From Saccharothrix sp. NRRL B-16314 (GTDB lineage: Bacteria; Actinomycetota; Actinomycetes; Mycobacteriales; Pseudonocardiaceae), in NCBI RefSeq assembly GCF_000716595.1, contig NZ_JNXC01000012.1, positions 224,839-288,838 of the forward strand: a stretch of 64,000 bases of DNA, written 5' to 3'. A model generated the notes under the pieces. That model was given only the letters and a program-made list of their open reading frames with translations, ran no database searches and was not told the DNA's origin. Shown here piece by piece: positions 33,615 through 41,349 of the stretch; position 1 is the first letter of the stretch; every line of letters begins with the position of its first letter. The translations under genes were made by a program, and so were the position numbers.

Positions 33615-35159
33615 CTAGCGACGCACCTGACGGAACCACCGACAGTCGTACGGACCCAACTCCACCCGCGCCCGACCGTCCACCACCTCCACCGTGCCGT
33701 CCACCAACACGTCCGTCAGCACACCCTCCAACCCCGACAACTCCACCGACACCTCCCGCTCCGCGAAGTTGTGCACCGCCACCACCGTCCCGCCGTCGAT
33801 GTCACACCGATGCGCGAACACCGCCGAATCCCCCGACTCCACCACCGCGAACGTCCCCCACGCCAACTCCGGGCACTCCCGGTACCGCTCGATCAACAAC
33901 CGCGTCCACGCCAACAACGACTCCCCGTCCCACCGCTGCTCCGCCACCGCGTCCCACCACATCGGCGTCCGCACCGCACCCCGACCCTCCACCGCCAGGT
34001 CCTCCGTCATCCCCACCTCCTCCCCGTAGAACAACACCGGAGTACCCGGCAACGAGAACAACAGGCTGTACACCATCCGGATCCGCCGCAGGTCGAACCC
34101 CAACATCCCCGGCAACCGCCGCCGCAGACCCCGCCCGTACAACTGCATGTCCTCGTCCGGACCGAACGCGTCGAACACCTCCTGACGCTCCGGCACCGTC
34201 AACTTGTCCAACGTCAACTCGTCGTGATTGCGCACGAACGTCGCCCAATGACAATCACGCGGCGGCACCGGACGCTCCGTCAACGCGTGCGTCAACGGAC
34301 CCGCGTCCTGCCGCGCCAACGACAAGTACATCTGCTGCATCCCGACGAAGTCGAAGCACAAGTGCAACTCGTCGCCCACACCATCGGCCTGCCCGAAGAA
34401 CTTCATCGTCTCCGCATACGGCAGGTTCACCTCACCCAACAACACACCCTCGCCGTTGCGCCGCGACAAGAACGCCCGCAGATCACCCAGATAATCGTGC
34501 GGATCCGGCAACTCCTCCACCGGCGCCTCCAACAAGAACGGCACCGCGTCCACCCGGAACCCCGACAGCCCCAACTCCATCCAAAAACCCATCACCCGCG
34601 CGATCTCGTCCCGCACCGCCGGGTTCGCCACGTTCAGATCAGGCTGGTGCTTGTAGAACCGGTGCAGGTAGTACTTCTTAGCCTTCCGGTCGTACGTCCA
34701 CAGCGACGTCTCCTTGTCCGGGAACACCACACCCTTCTCCGCGTCCGGCGGCGGCTTGTCCCGCCACACGTACCAGTCGTGGAACGGACTCCCCGGATCA
34801 CGCGCGCTCTGGAACCACGGGTGCTTGTCCGACGTGTGGTTCACCACCAGATCCGCGATCACCCGGATACCCCGGTCGCGGGCCGTCCGCACGAACTCCA
34901 CGAAATCACCCAGCGTACCCAGACGCGAATCGACACCGTAAAAATCCGTGATGTCATAACCATCGTCCCGCTCCGGAGTCGGGAAGAACGGCATCAACCA
35001 CACACACGTCACACCCAACCGGTGCAAATGGTCGATCCGCTGCGTCAAACCCCGGAAATCACCACAGCCATCACCGTCCGAATCGTGGAACGTCTCCACG
35101 TCCAAGCAGTAGACCACAGCGTTCTTCCACCACAGATCAGCCGTCCTCGTGAGCTTCAC
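33615..35159 (-). CDS. GH13 alpha-amylase-family enzyme (trehalose-synthase-like)
   Basis: 514 residues, no signal peptide, so cytoplasmic. It opens with WWKNAVVYCLDVETFHDSDG, then DGYDITDFYGVDSRLGTLGD and IRVIADLVVNHTSDKHPWFQ. The nucleophile Asp is in SGFRVDAVPFLL, the acid/base Glu in VLLGEVNLPYAE and the third Asp in FVRNHDELTLD. The N-terminus is like TreS and other alpha-glucoside isomerases and hydrolases, so it may act on maltose, trehalose or oligosaccharides. Its GTG overlaps the stop of the oxidoreductase gene (GTGA). Codon use is TTG-rich. Confidence 0.9.
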   Translation of the reverse strand: MKLTRTADLWWKNAVVYCLDVETFHDSDGDGCGDFRGLTQRIDHLHRLGVTCVWLMPFFPTPERDDGYDITDFYGVDSRLGTLGDFVEFVRTARDRGIRVIADLVVNHTSDKHPWFQSARDPGSPFHDWYVWRDKPPPDAEKGVVFPDKETSLWTYDRKAKKYYLHRFYKHQPDLNVANPAVRDEIARVMGFWMELGLSGFRVDAVPFLLEAPVEELPDPHDYLGDLRAFLSRRNGEGVLLGEVNLPYAETMKFFGQADGVGDELHLCFDFVGMQQMYLSLARQDAGPLTHALTERPVPPRDCHWATFVRNHDELTLDKLTVPERQEVFDAFGPDEDMQLYGRGLRRRLPGMLGFDLRRIRMVYSLLFSLPGTPVLFYGEEVGMTEDLAVEGRGAVRTPMWWDAVAEQRWDGESLLAWTRLLIERYRECPELAWGTFAVVESGDSAVFAHRCDIDGGTVVAVHNFAEREVSVELSGLEGVLTDVLVDGTVEVVDGRARVELGPYDCRWFRQVRR

Positions 35160-36115
35160 GCCCGCACCCCCGGCAACACCCGCGCCCCGAACACGTCCAG
35201 GAAGCGTTCCTGCTCCTGACCCACGTGGTGCAAGAACAACCCGTCGAACCCCAACCCGACGTACTCCCGCAACAGCGCCACATGCCGACCGAGATCCGAC
35301 GACACGTTCACCACCGCCGCCACCTGCTCCGACGTGACCCGCTCGGACACCACGTCGAAGTGCTCCACCGTCTCCAAGTCCCAGCACACCGGCGGACCGA
35401 ACACATTGCTCCGCCACTGCTCGTGCGCGACCGCCGACGCCTCCTCCTCCGACTCCGCCCAACTCAAATGCACCTGCAAGTACAACGGACCCCCACCGCC
35501 CGCGTCCCGGTACGCACCCACCACCCGCTTCAAGTGCTCCACCGGCGCGTTGACCGTGATCAACCCGTCCGCCCACCCCGCGCACCACCGCGCCGTCGCC
35601 TCACTCACCGCCGCACCCACCAACGGCGGAGGCTCAGCCGGCCTCGTCCACAACCGCGCCCGGTCCACCCGCACCAGACCGTCGTGCGACACCTCCTCCC
35701 CCGCCAACAACGCCCTGATCACGTCCACACACTCACGCAACCGCGCCGCCCGCACGTCCTTCCGCGGCCACGCCTCACCCGTGATGTGCTCGTTGCTCGC
35801 CTCACCCGTGCCCAACGCCGCCCAGAACCGACCCGGGAACATCGCACCCAACGTCCCGATGGCCTGCGCCACGATCGCCGGGTGATACCGCTGACCAGGC
35901 GCGTTCACCACCCCGAACGGCAACGACGTCGCCTGCAGCGCGGCACCCAGCCACGACCACGCGAACGCCGACTGCCCCTGCCTGCTGCTCCACGGCGAGA
36001 AGTGGTCCGAACTCATCGCCGCGTCGAACCCCACCTCCTCCGCCCGACGCACCGCCTCCAGCAGCGCCGACGGATGTACCTGCTCATGCGAGGCGTGCAC
36101 ACCGATGACAGTCAT
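35156..36115 (-). CDS. LLM-class flavin-dependent oxidoreductase
   Basis: 319 residues of the bacterial-luciferase-like TIM barrel: ALLEAVRRAEEVGFDAAMSS, DHFSPWSSRQGQSAFAWSWL, NEHITGEAWPRKDVRAARLR and WADGLITVNAPVEHLKRVVG. It resembles the group recognised as probable non-F420 flavin oxidoreductases (TIGR03885-like), so the cofactor may be FMN or F420. The substrate is unknown. It is translationally coupled to the downstream GH13 enzyme, which suggests a shared task. Confidence 0.85.
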   Translation of the reverse strand: MTVIGVHASHEQVHPSALLEAVRRAEEVGFDAAMSSDHFSPWSSRQGQSAFAWSWLGAALQATSLPFGVVNAPGQRYHPAIVAQAIGTLGAMFPGRFWAALGTGEASNEHITGEAWPRKDVRAARLRECVDVIRALLAGEEVSHDGLVRVDRARLWTRPAEPPPLVGAAVSEATARWCAGWADGLITVNAPVEHLKRVVGAYRDAGGGGPLYLQVHLSWAESEEEASAVAHEQWRSNVFGPPVCWDLETVEHFDVVSERVTSEQVAAVVNVSSDLGRHVALLREYVGLGFDGLFLHHVGQEQERFLDVFGARVLPGVRA

Positions 36116-36203
36116 GCCGTGTCACGTACCCACGGCCCCAACCCACGACACCCCCAGGCGTCCACCGGGGCCCGGGAACCGCAATCCCGGCCGCTCCCGG
36201 ACG

Positions 36204-36695
36204 TCAGGTCAGCTCGGGCCGGTCCGCCGACGCCGAATCCGGACGCACGTCCACCACATCACCCTCGACCACGACACCGTCCACCACCACACCGCCGGCC
36301 ATCGGCGACTGCCCGTACCGGAAGTTCAGCGCCATCGCCCGCTCACGCTCCTCCGCACGCCGGACGAACCCCCTGCTCACCAACCGCCGCGTCGGCGGGA
36401 ACAGCAGGAACAACCCCACCACGTCACTGATGAACCCCGGCACAACGATCAGGAAACCCGCCGCCGCGATCAGCACGCCGTCCACGATCTCCTGGTGCGG
36501 CGGACGACGCGTCCGCAACGCCTCCGAGAACGCACCCATCGTGCGGGCGCCCTCACGGCGCATCAGCACCGAACCCGCCACCCCGCCCAGCACCAACAAG
36601 CCGAGGGTCGGCAACGCACCCCAGGCGTCGAACGCCGCCACCAGGGCCGTGACCTCGACCGCAAGGCCGACGAGCAGTACCGCCAACACGCGCAT
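36204..36695 (-). CDS. fxsA: FxsA-family membrane protein
   Basis: 163 residues. Membrane segments at the start (MRVLAVLLVGLAVEVTALVA), then TLGLLVLGGVAGSVLMRREG, and the family signature DGVLIAAAGFLIVVPGFISD followed by VVGLFLLFPPTRRL. In E. coli FxsA modulates exclusion of phage T7; in actinobacteria its role is unknown. ATG 36695 matches the family start, and longer in-frame starts run into the kamA promoter region. It is divergent from kamA. Confidence 0.88.
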   Translation of the reverse strand: MRVLAVLLVGLAVEVTALVAAFDAWGALPTLGLLVLGGVAGSVLMRREGARTMGAFSEALRTRRPPHQEIVDGVLIAAAGFLIVVPGFISDVVGLFLLFPPTRRLVSRGFVRRAEERERAMALNFRYGQSPMAGGVVVDGVVVEGDVVDVRPDSASADRPELT

Positions 36696-36803
36696 ACCCA
36701 CCCCAACGCACGGCCACCCCGAAACGCTCCCCGCCGAAATATTTACGTCGCAGGGGTCATCTGGCAGCATATCTTTAAGCAACTCGACGGGTAGGGAGCA
36801 TGG
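36696..36803. promoter_or_regulatory. Divergent fxsA/kamA promoter region
   Basis: AT-rich stretches AAATATTTAC (36727-36736) and CATATCTTTAAG (36768-36779) stand out. The latter is placed where the kamA -10 would be, followed by the Shine-Dalgarno GTAGGGAG (36791-36798), 5 bases before ATG 36804. Confidence 0.45.
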
Positions 36804-38192
36804 ATGACTGCGCTGCATGAGGTCACGCCCACGTCACACCGGGCCGACCTACAGCCCTACACCTACGTGCGCCAAGAGCTGACCGAACCCGACTGGCGCC
36901 GCTTCCCCGGCTGGCGCGACGTCACCGACGCCCAGTGGCGCGACGCCCAGTGGCAGCGCGTCAACTGCGTCAAGAACCTCAAACAGCTCCGCACCCTCAT
37001 GGGCGACCTGCTCACCGACCGCTTCTACGAAGACCTGGTCGCCGACCAGGAACAAGCGGCCACCATGTCCATGCTCACGCCGCCCCAGATGCTCAACACC
37101 ATGGCGCCCCACGCGCCACTGGACCCCGAGACGTTCACCGCGGCGTTCCTCGCCGACCCCGTCCGCCGCTACATGATCCCCGTCCGATCCGACCGCGACC
37201 CGGACTGGCCCAGCCACCCCCACTCCAGCCGCGACTCGCTCCACGAAGCCGAGATGTGGGTCGTCGAAGGCCTCACCCACCGCTACCCCACCAAGGTCCT
37301 CGCCGAACTCGTCTCCACCTGCCCCCAGTACTGCGGCCACTGCACCCGCATGGACCTCGTCGGCAACTCCACCCCCCAGATCCAGAAGCAGAAGCTCGAA
37401 CTCAAACCCGTCGACCGCCAAGACCAGATGATCGACTACCTCAAGCGCACACCCGGCGTGCGCGACGTCGTCGTCTCCGGCGGCGACGTCGCCAACGTCC
37501 CCTGGCCCCAGCTCGAGTCGTTCCTCATGCGGCTGCTCGACATCGAGACCGTCCGCGACGTCCGACTCGCCACCAAAGCCCTCGCCGGACTGCCCCAGCA
37601 CTGGCTCCAGCCCAAGGTCGTCGAAGGCCTCGAACGCGTCGCCCGCACCGCCTCACGACGCGGCGTCAACCTGGCCATCCACACCCACGTCAACCACGTG
37701 CAGTCCGTGACACCACTCGTCGCCGAGGCCGCACGCACCGCGCTGGAAGTCGGCGTCCGCGACGTCCGCAACCAGGGCGTCCTGATGAAGGGCGTCAACG
37801 CCACCCCCGACGACCTGCTCGACCTGTGCTTCGCGCTCCAAGGCGAGGCGAACATCCTGCCGTACTACTTCTACATGTGCGACATGATCCCCAACGCCGA
37901 GCACTGGCGCGTCGCCGTCTGGGAAGCACAGGAACTCCAGCACGCCATCATGGGCTACCTCCCCGGCTACGCCACGCCGCGCATCGTCTGCGACGTCCCG
38001 TACGTCGGCAAGCGCTGGGTCCACCAGCTCCACGAGTACGACCGCGAACTCGGCATCTCGTACTGGACCAAGAACTACCGCACCGGCATCGAACTGGACG
38101 ACCAGGACGCGCTGGACCGCCGCTACCCGTACTACGACCCGATCTCCACCCTCGGCGAGACCGGCCGCCAGTGGTGGGCGTCGCAGCCCTGA
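36804..38192 (+). CDS. kamA: Lysine 2,3-aminomutase (KamA)
   Basis: 462 residues, radical-SAM enzyme. The cluster-binding motif C-x3-C-x2-C is C173, C177 and C180 in STCPQYCGHCTRMDL. It also has DVVVSGGDVANVPWPQLES, GVLMKGVNATPDDLLDLCFA and PYYFYMCDMIPNAEHWRVAV, the last including the PLP and zinc-region residues. It converts L-lysine to L-beta-lysine, the substrate of KamDE. It is separate from the kam operon, has its own promoter, and is followed by a textbook terminator. It could also supply beta-lysine for secondary metabolism. Confidence 0.95.
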   Translation: MTALHEVTPTSHRADLQPYTYVRQELTEPDWRRFPGWRDVTDAQWRDAQWQRVNCVKNLKQLRTLMGDLLTDRFYEDLVADQEQAATMSMLTPPQMLNTMAPHAPLDPETFTAAFLADPVRRYMIPVRSDRDPDWPSHPHSSRDSLHEAEMWVVEGLTHRYPTKVLAELVSTCPQYCGHCTRMDLVGNSTPQIQKQKLELKPVDRQDQMIDYLKRTPGVRDVVVSGGDVANVPWPQLESFLMRLLDIETVRDVRLATKALAGLPQHWLQPKVVEGLERVARTASRRGVNLAIHTHVNHVQSVTPLVAEAARTALEVGVRDVRNQGVLMKGVNATPDDLLDLCFALQGEANILPYYFYMCDMIPNAEHWRVAVWEAQELQHAIMGYLPGYATPRIVCDVPYVGKRWVHQLHEYDRELGISYWTKNYRTGIELDDQDALDRRYPYYDPISTLGETGRQWWASQP

Positions 38193-38209
38193 CCCCCGAC
38201 CGTTCGACG

Positions 38210-38243
38210 GAAGCCCTGGATCCTCGGTCCAGGGCTTCTTTTT
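38210..38243 (+). terminator. Rho-independent terminator of kamA
   Basis: GAAGCCCTGGA (38210-38220) pairs perfectly with TCCAGGGCTTC (38228-38238) around a 7-base loop and is followed by TTTTT (38239-38243). This is one of the few hairpins in the window with a true U-tract. Confidence 0.95.
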
Positions 38244-38287
38244 CTCGGGTGATTGCCGGACCACCGAGTTGGTGCAAATTTCGGTCT

Positions 38288-38318
38288 ACACTGAAGTTAT
38301 TAAGAGGATTATGGCGTG
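38288..38318 (+). promoter_or_regulatory. Leader motif ACACTGAAGTTAT upstream of P450
   Basis: ACACTGAAGTTAT (38288-38300) is identical to 40393-40405 upstream of the PfkB gene. It is followed by AGAGG (38303-38307) and a GTG (38316) that is in frame with the P450 25 codons later. The shared AT-rich block is a candidate promoter or operator common to both genes. Confidence 0.55.
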
Positions 38319-38390
38319 ACGATCGCTCGACTACGCCATTCCGCTGGCACGCATGGCCCCCGGCGTCGACTCCGGGACAGACTGGCCGTC

Positions 38391-39608
38391 ATGAGCGATT
38401 CAGCCGTTGCCGTCCAGTCCTACGACCTGTTCACCCCCGAAGCCATGGCCGACCCGAACGGGCTGCTGCACCGCATCCGCGCCGAAAGCCCCGTCAGCCT
38501 GGTCCCCCGGCTCGACGCGTACCTGCTCACCCGGCACGCCGACATCGTCGCCGCGCTCAAGGACCGCCGCCTCTCCCCCGCCAACATGGCCCAGACCCTC
38601 GCCACGTTCAGCCAGGCCGAGCAGGACGAGCTGCTCCCCCTGCGCCAGTCGATGGAGCTGTGGATGGGCCACACGGTCGAGGCCGACCACGTGCGGTTCC
38701 AGCAGCTGCTCAAGCGCTACTTCACCCCCGCCACCGTCAACGGCTTACGCCCGCGGGTGCGCGAGCTGACCGGCGAACTGCTCGACGCCGCCGCCGAACA
38801 GGGGCGGATGGATGTCGTCGCCGACCTGGCATACCCGTTGCCCGCCAACGTGATCGCCGAGATGCTGGGCATGCCGACCGAGGAACGCGAACAGCTCCAG
38901 GCGTGGTCGCGGGACATCCTGGCGATCTTCCAACTCTCCGACGTCGAGCAGCTGCGCCGGTCCCAGCGCAGCGTGCTGGAGATGCAGGAGTACGTGCGCG
39001 GCCTGGTCCGGCAGCGCCGCGCCGACCCGCGTGACGACCTGATCAGCATGTTCGTCGCCGCCGAGCGGGAAGGCCAGGTCGACGAGGACGAGATCGTGGC
39101 CAACTGCGTGCTGCTGCTGTTCGCGGGCCACGAGACGACCGCCGGGCTCATCGCCAACGGGCTGGCGTTGCTGTTCCAGAACCCCGACGAGCTGGCGCGG
39201 CTGAAGGCCGACCCGGAGCTGACGCCCGGCGCGGTGGAGGAGATGCTGCGCTGCGACGGGCCCGCGAGCGTGATCGTCCGGGTGAGCACCGAGCCGGTCG
39301 AGGTCGGCGGCCTGGACCTGCCCGCGGGCAAGCGGTTCTACCTGGCGATGATGGCCGGCAACCGGGACCCCGAGGTGTTCGCCGACCCCGACCGCTTCGA
39401 CATCGGCCGCAAGCCGAACCGGCACACCGCGTTCGGCCTCGGCGCGTTCTACTGCCTGGGCGCCGCCCTGGCCCGCACCGAAGCCGACGAGTGCTTCCGC
39501 CTCCTGCTCGACCGCTTCCCCGACCTCCACCCGGTGTCCGACGTCCTCGACCGCTCCCCCGTGCCACCGCTCGGACACCGGCTGCACTCGCTCCACGTCG
39601 AATTCTGA
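38391..39608 (+). CDS. Cytochrome P450 (class I, CYP107/105-like size)
   Basis: 405 residues from ATG 38391. The I-helix oxygen motif is LLLFAGHETTAGLIANG, the ExxR is in VEEMLRCDGPAS and the heme loop is AFGLGAFYCLGAALARTEAD with the cysteine ligand. A longer form from GTG 38316 would add 25 residues (MTIARLRHSAGTHGPRRRLR and more) not usual for P450s; that stretch may be a leader. It is followed 24 bases on by the ClpS-like gene, so the redox enzyme, ClpS-like and DUF2017-like genes look like one operon. No ferredoxin is adjacent. The substrate is unknown. Confidence 0.93.
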   Translation: MSDSAVAVQSYDLFTPEAMADPNGLLHRIRAESPVSLVPRLDAYLLTRHADIVAALKDRRLSPANMAQTLATFSQAEQDELLPLRQSMELWMGHTVEADHVRFQQLLKRYFTPATVNGLRPRVRELTGELLDAAAEQGRMDVVADLAYPLPANVIAEMLGMPTEEREQLQAWSRDILAIFQLSDVEQLRRSQRSVLEMQEYVRGLVRQRRADPRDDLISMFVAAEREGQVDEDEIVANCVLLLFAGHETTAGLIANGLALLFQNPDELARLKADPELTPGAVEEMLRCDGPASVIVRVSTEPVEVGGLDLPAGKRFYLAMMAGNRDPEVFADPDRFDIGRKPNRHTAFGLGAFYCLGAALARTEADECFRLLLDRFPDLHPVSDVLDRSPVPPLGHRLHSLHVEF

Positions 39609-39632
39609 GACCGGCGGCCGATCACGCATCAT

Positions 39633-39881
39633 GTGCGCGTGAAGTCCCCCACCTGGGATGTCGTCCTGCACAGCGACGACATCACGTCACCGGATGTCGT
39701 GACCTACGCGCTGGTGCGAGTGCTCGACCTGCCCCCGACCGACGCGCTCGCCTTGGCGATGCGCGCCCACCGCGAGGGCTCGGTGTCGGCCGCGGCGTTC
39801 GACGAGGCCGGACCCGCCGGCGACGTCGTGACCGGGCTGCGTTACTACGGTCTGCACTGCGAGCTGGTGAGCCGTGTTTGA
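39633..39881 (+). CDS. ClpS-like adaptor protein (divergent paralogue)
   Basis: 82 residues. WDVVLHSDDITSPDVVTYAL aligns with the ClpS core W-x-V-x-L-x-N-D-D, RAHREGSVSAA with its V-H-x-x-G, and LRYYGLHCELVSRV with the last strand. In canonical ClpS, Asn and Asp of NDD and the His bind the N-terminal residue of N-degron substrates. Here the Asn is Ser (SDD), while the Asp and His remain. It lies between a P450 and a DUF2017-like gene, whereas the housekeeping clpS normally sits elsewhere, so this is probably a second copy. The start is GTG 39633 or GTG 39639. Confidence 0.75.
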   Translation: MRVKSPTWDVVLHSDDITSPDVVTYALVRVLDLPPTDALALAMRAHREGSVSAAAFDEAGPAGDVVTGLRYYGLHCELVSRV

Positions 39882-40383
39882 GGGCGTGCGAGTACAGCGG
39901 GACGGGGACACCCTCGTGGTGTGCCTCGACACGCGGGCGCGGACCTTCCTGCGCGAGCTCGCCGACCGGCTCCGGGCGCTGCTGGACGGCGACGAGCAGG
40001 CACGGCGTCGCGGGCTGGTCGAACGCCGGCTGTACCGCGCGCCCGAGGTGGTGCGGCGGGAAATGCCGCCGCCTGGGTCGAAGGAGCACGCCGACGTGCT
40101 GGACGCGGTGCTTCGGTTCGCGCGGGACCTGGCGTCCGCCGAGGACGTGCGGCTGGACGACCACGGCCTGCAGCAGTGGCTGTGCGCCCTCGGCTGGCTC
40201 AAGACCCTGGTCGTGCCCAGGTCCGTGGCGCGACTGCACCGGGACTGGTGGCGACGGTCCAACAAGGTGGCGGCGACCCTCTGCGGCTACCAGAACCTCC
40301 TGCTCTCGGTAGCGGCCCCGGACCTGTACCTGATGGCCTTCGAGGCAGTTCGCCCTCAATCGGAGGCACGGTGGATCGGCTGA
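39874..40383 (+). CDS. DUF2017-like protein next to ClpS
   Basis: 169 residues, soluble, alpha-helical: LDTRARTFLRELADRLRALL, RRLYRAPEVVRREMPPPGSK, LCALGWLKTLVVPRSVARLH. In actinobacteria clpS is usually followed by a DUF2017 gene. Position, size and helical pattern suggest this is a divergent member, but I cannot see enough conserved residues to be certain. The GTG start overlaps the ClpS-like stop by 8 bases, so they are translated together. Confidence 0.6.
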   Translation: MFEGVRVQRDGDTLVVCLDTRARTFLRELADRLRALLDGDEQARRRGLVERRLYRAPEVVRREMPPPGSKEHADVLDAVLRFARDLASAEDVRLDDHGLQQWLCALGWLKTLVVPRSVARLHRDWWRRSNKVAATLCGYQNLLLSVAAPDLYLMAFEAVRPQSEARWIG

Positions 40384-40392
40384 TTTCATTCC

Positions 40393-40405
40393 ACACTGAA
40401 GTTAT
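40393..40405 (+). promoter_or_regulatory. Second copy of leader motif ACACTGAAGTTAT
   Basis: 13 identical bases to 38288-38300. It is followed 4 bases later by ATG 40410 of a 17-codon ORF that ends 12 bases before the PfkB kinase. See the finding on paired leaders. Confidence 0.55.
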
Positions 40406-40409
40406 AGAG

Positions 40410-40463
40410 ATGAACATGACAGGAGTTGCAGCCCGGCTTGCCGAGCGCTCGCCCGTTCGTTGA
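40410..40463 (+). CDS. Putative 17-residue leader peptide upstream of PfkB
   Basis: The ORF reads MNMTGVAARLAERSPVR and stops at TGA 40461-40463, 12 bases before the kinase ATG. The kinase itself lacks a clear Shine-Dalgarno, which would fit coupling to a leader. The matching position after the P450 copy of the motif also encodes M-T-x-A-R-L. There is no known family, and chance is possible. Confidence 0.35.
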   Translation: MNMTGVAARLAERSPVR

Positions 40464-40475
40464 TCACCCCCCACA

Positions 40476-41345
40476 ATGGCGGGCATGCGGAAGCCGAGGG
40501 TGTTCGTCGCGGGGCCGGTGTCGTGGAACCGGCTGGTCTTCGTAAACCGGTTGCCCGAGGCACGGCCGCACACCGTGTTCGCCTCAGGCCACCGGACGGC
40601 GGTCGGCGGCACATCCGCGGGCAAGGCGTTGAACCTGGCCTCGCTCGGCGCGGACGTCACGCTGCGGACCGTCGTGGGTGACGACGACGCCGGGCAGGCG
40701 GTGCTCGACGTGCTGGAACGGGCCGGGGTCGAGGTGATCGCCGAGGTGGCGGCCGGCGCCACCGAGCAGCACCTCAACCTGATGGACCCGCACGGCGGGC
40801 GGGTGTCGATCTACCTCGAACTGCCCGAGCTGCGTGCCGCCGCGCACGCCGCGCGGACCGCGCAGGCACTGGCAGCGGCCGACGCCGCGGTAATCGACCT
40901 GGCCGAGCACTCCCGTCCCCTGCTCGCCGCCGCCCGCACGGCCGGGGTGCCGGTGTGGTGCGACCTGCACGACTACGACGGTGTCGCCGACTTCCACCGC
41001 GACTTCCTGGACGCCGCCGACCACGTGTTCCTCAACGACGACGCCTTCAAGGACGGGCACGACGTGGCCGAGAGCGCGGTACTGGCGTTCCTGAAGTCGC
41101 TCGACAAGCCGGCCGTGGCCACGCTGGGAGCCGCCGGTGCGCTGGGCGTGGCCGACGGCGCCGTCCACCGCGTCCCGGCCGTGCCGATCGAGGAGATCGT
41201 GGACACCAACGGCGCGGGCGACGCGTTCTTCTCCGGGTTCCTGGTGGCCCACCTCGCGGGCGCGGACATGCCCGCGGCGATGGCCGCCGGCGCCGAGCAG
41301 GCCGCCCGCTGCCTGGCCTCACCGGACCTGGCGCCCGCGGTCTGA
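40476..41345 (+). CDS. PfkB-family carbohydrate kinase
   Basis: 289 residues of ribokinase fold. The first PfkB region reads TAVGGTSAGKALNLASLGAD, and the ATP and catalytic-base region EEIVDTNGAGDAFFSGFLVA carries the catalytic Asp. It phosphorylates a sugar or nucleoside not identifiable here. ATG 40476 or ATG 40485 (MRKPRVF) could be the start. A short leader ORF precedes it. The convergent gene at 41350 begins only 4 bases after its stop. Confidence 0.88.
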   Translation: MAGMRKPRVFVAGPVSWNRLVFVNRLPEARPHTVFASGHRTAVGGTSAGKALNLASLGADVTLRTVVGDDDAGQAVLDVLERAGVEVIAEVAAGATEQHLNLMDPHGGRVSIYLELPELRAAAHAARTAQALAAADAAVIDLAEHSRPLLAAARTAGVPVWCDLHDYDGVADFHRDFLDAADHVFLNDDAFKDGHDVAESAVLAFLKSLDKPAVATLGAAGALGVADGAVHRVPAVPIEEIVDTNGAGDAFFSGFLVAHLAGADMPAAMAAGAEQAARCLASPDLAPAV

Positions 41346-41349
41346 CGGG

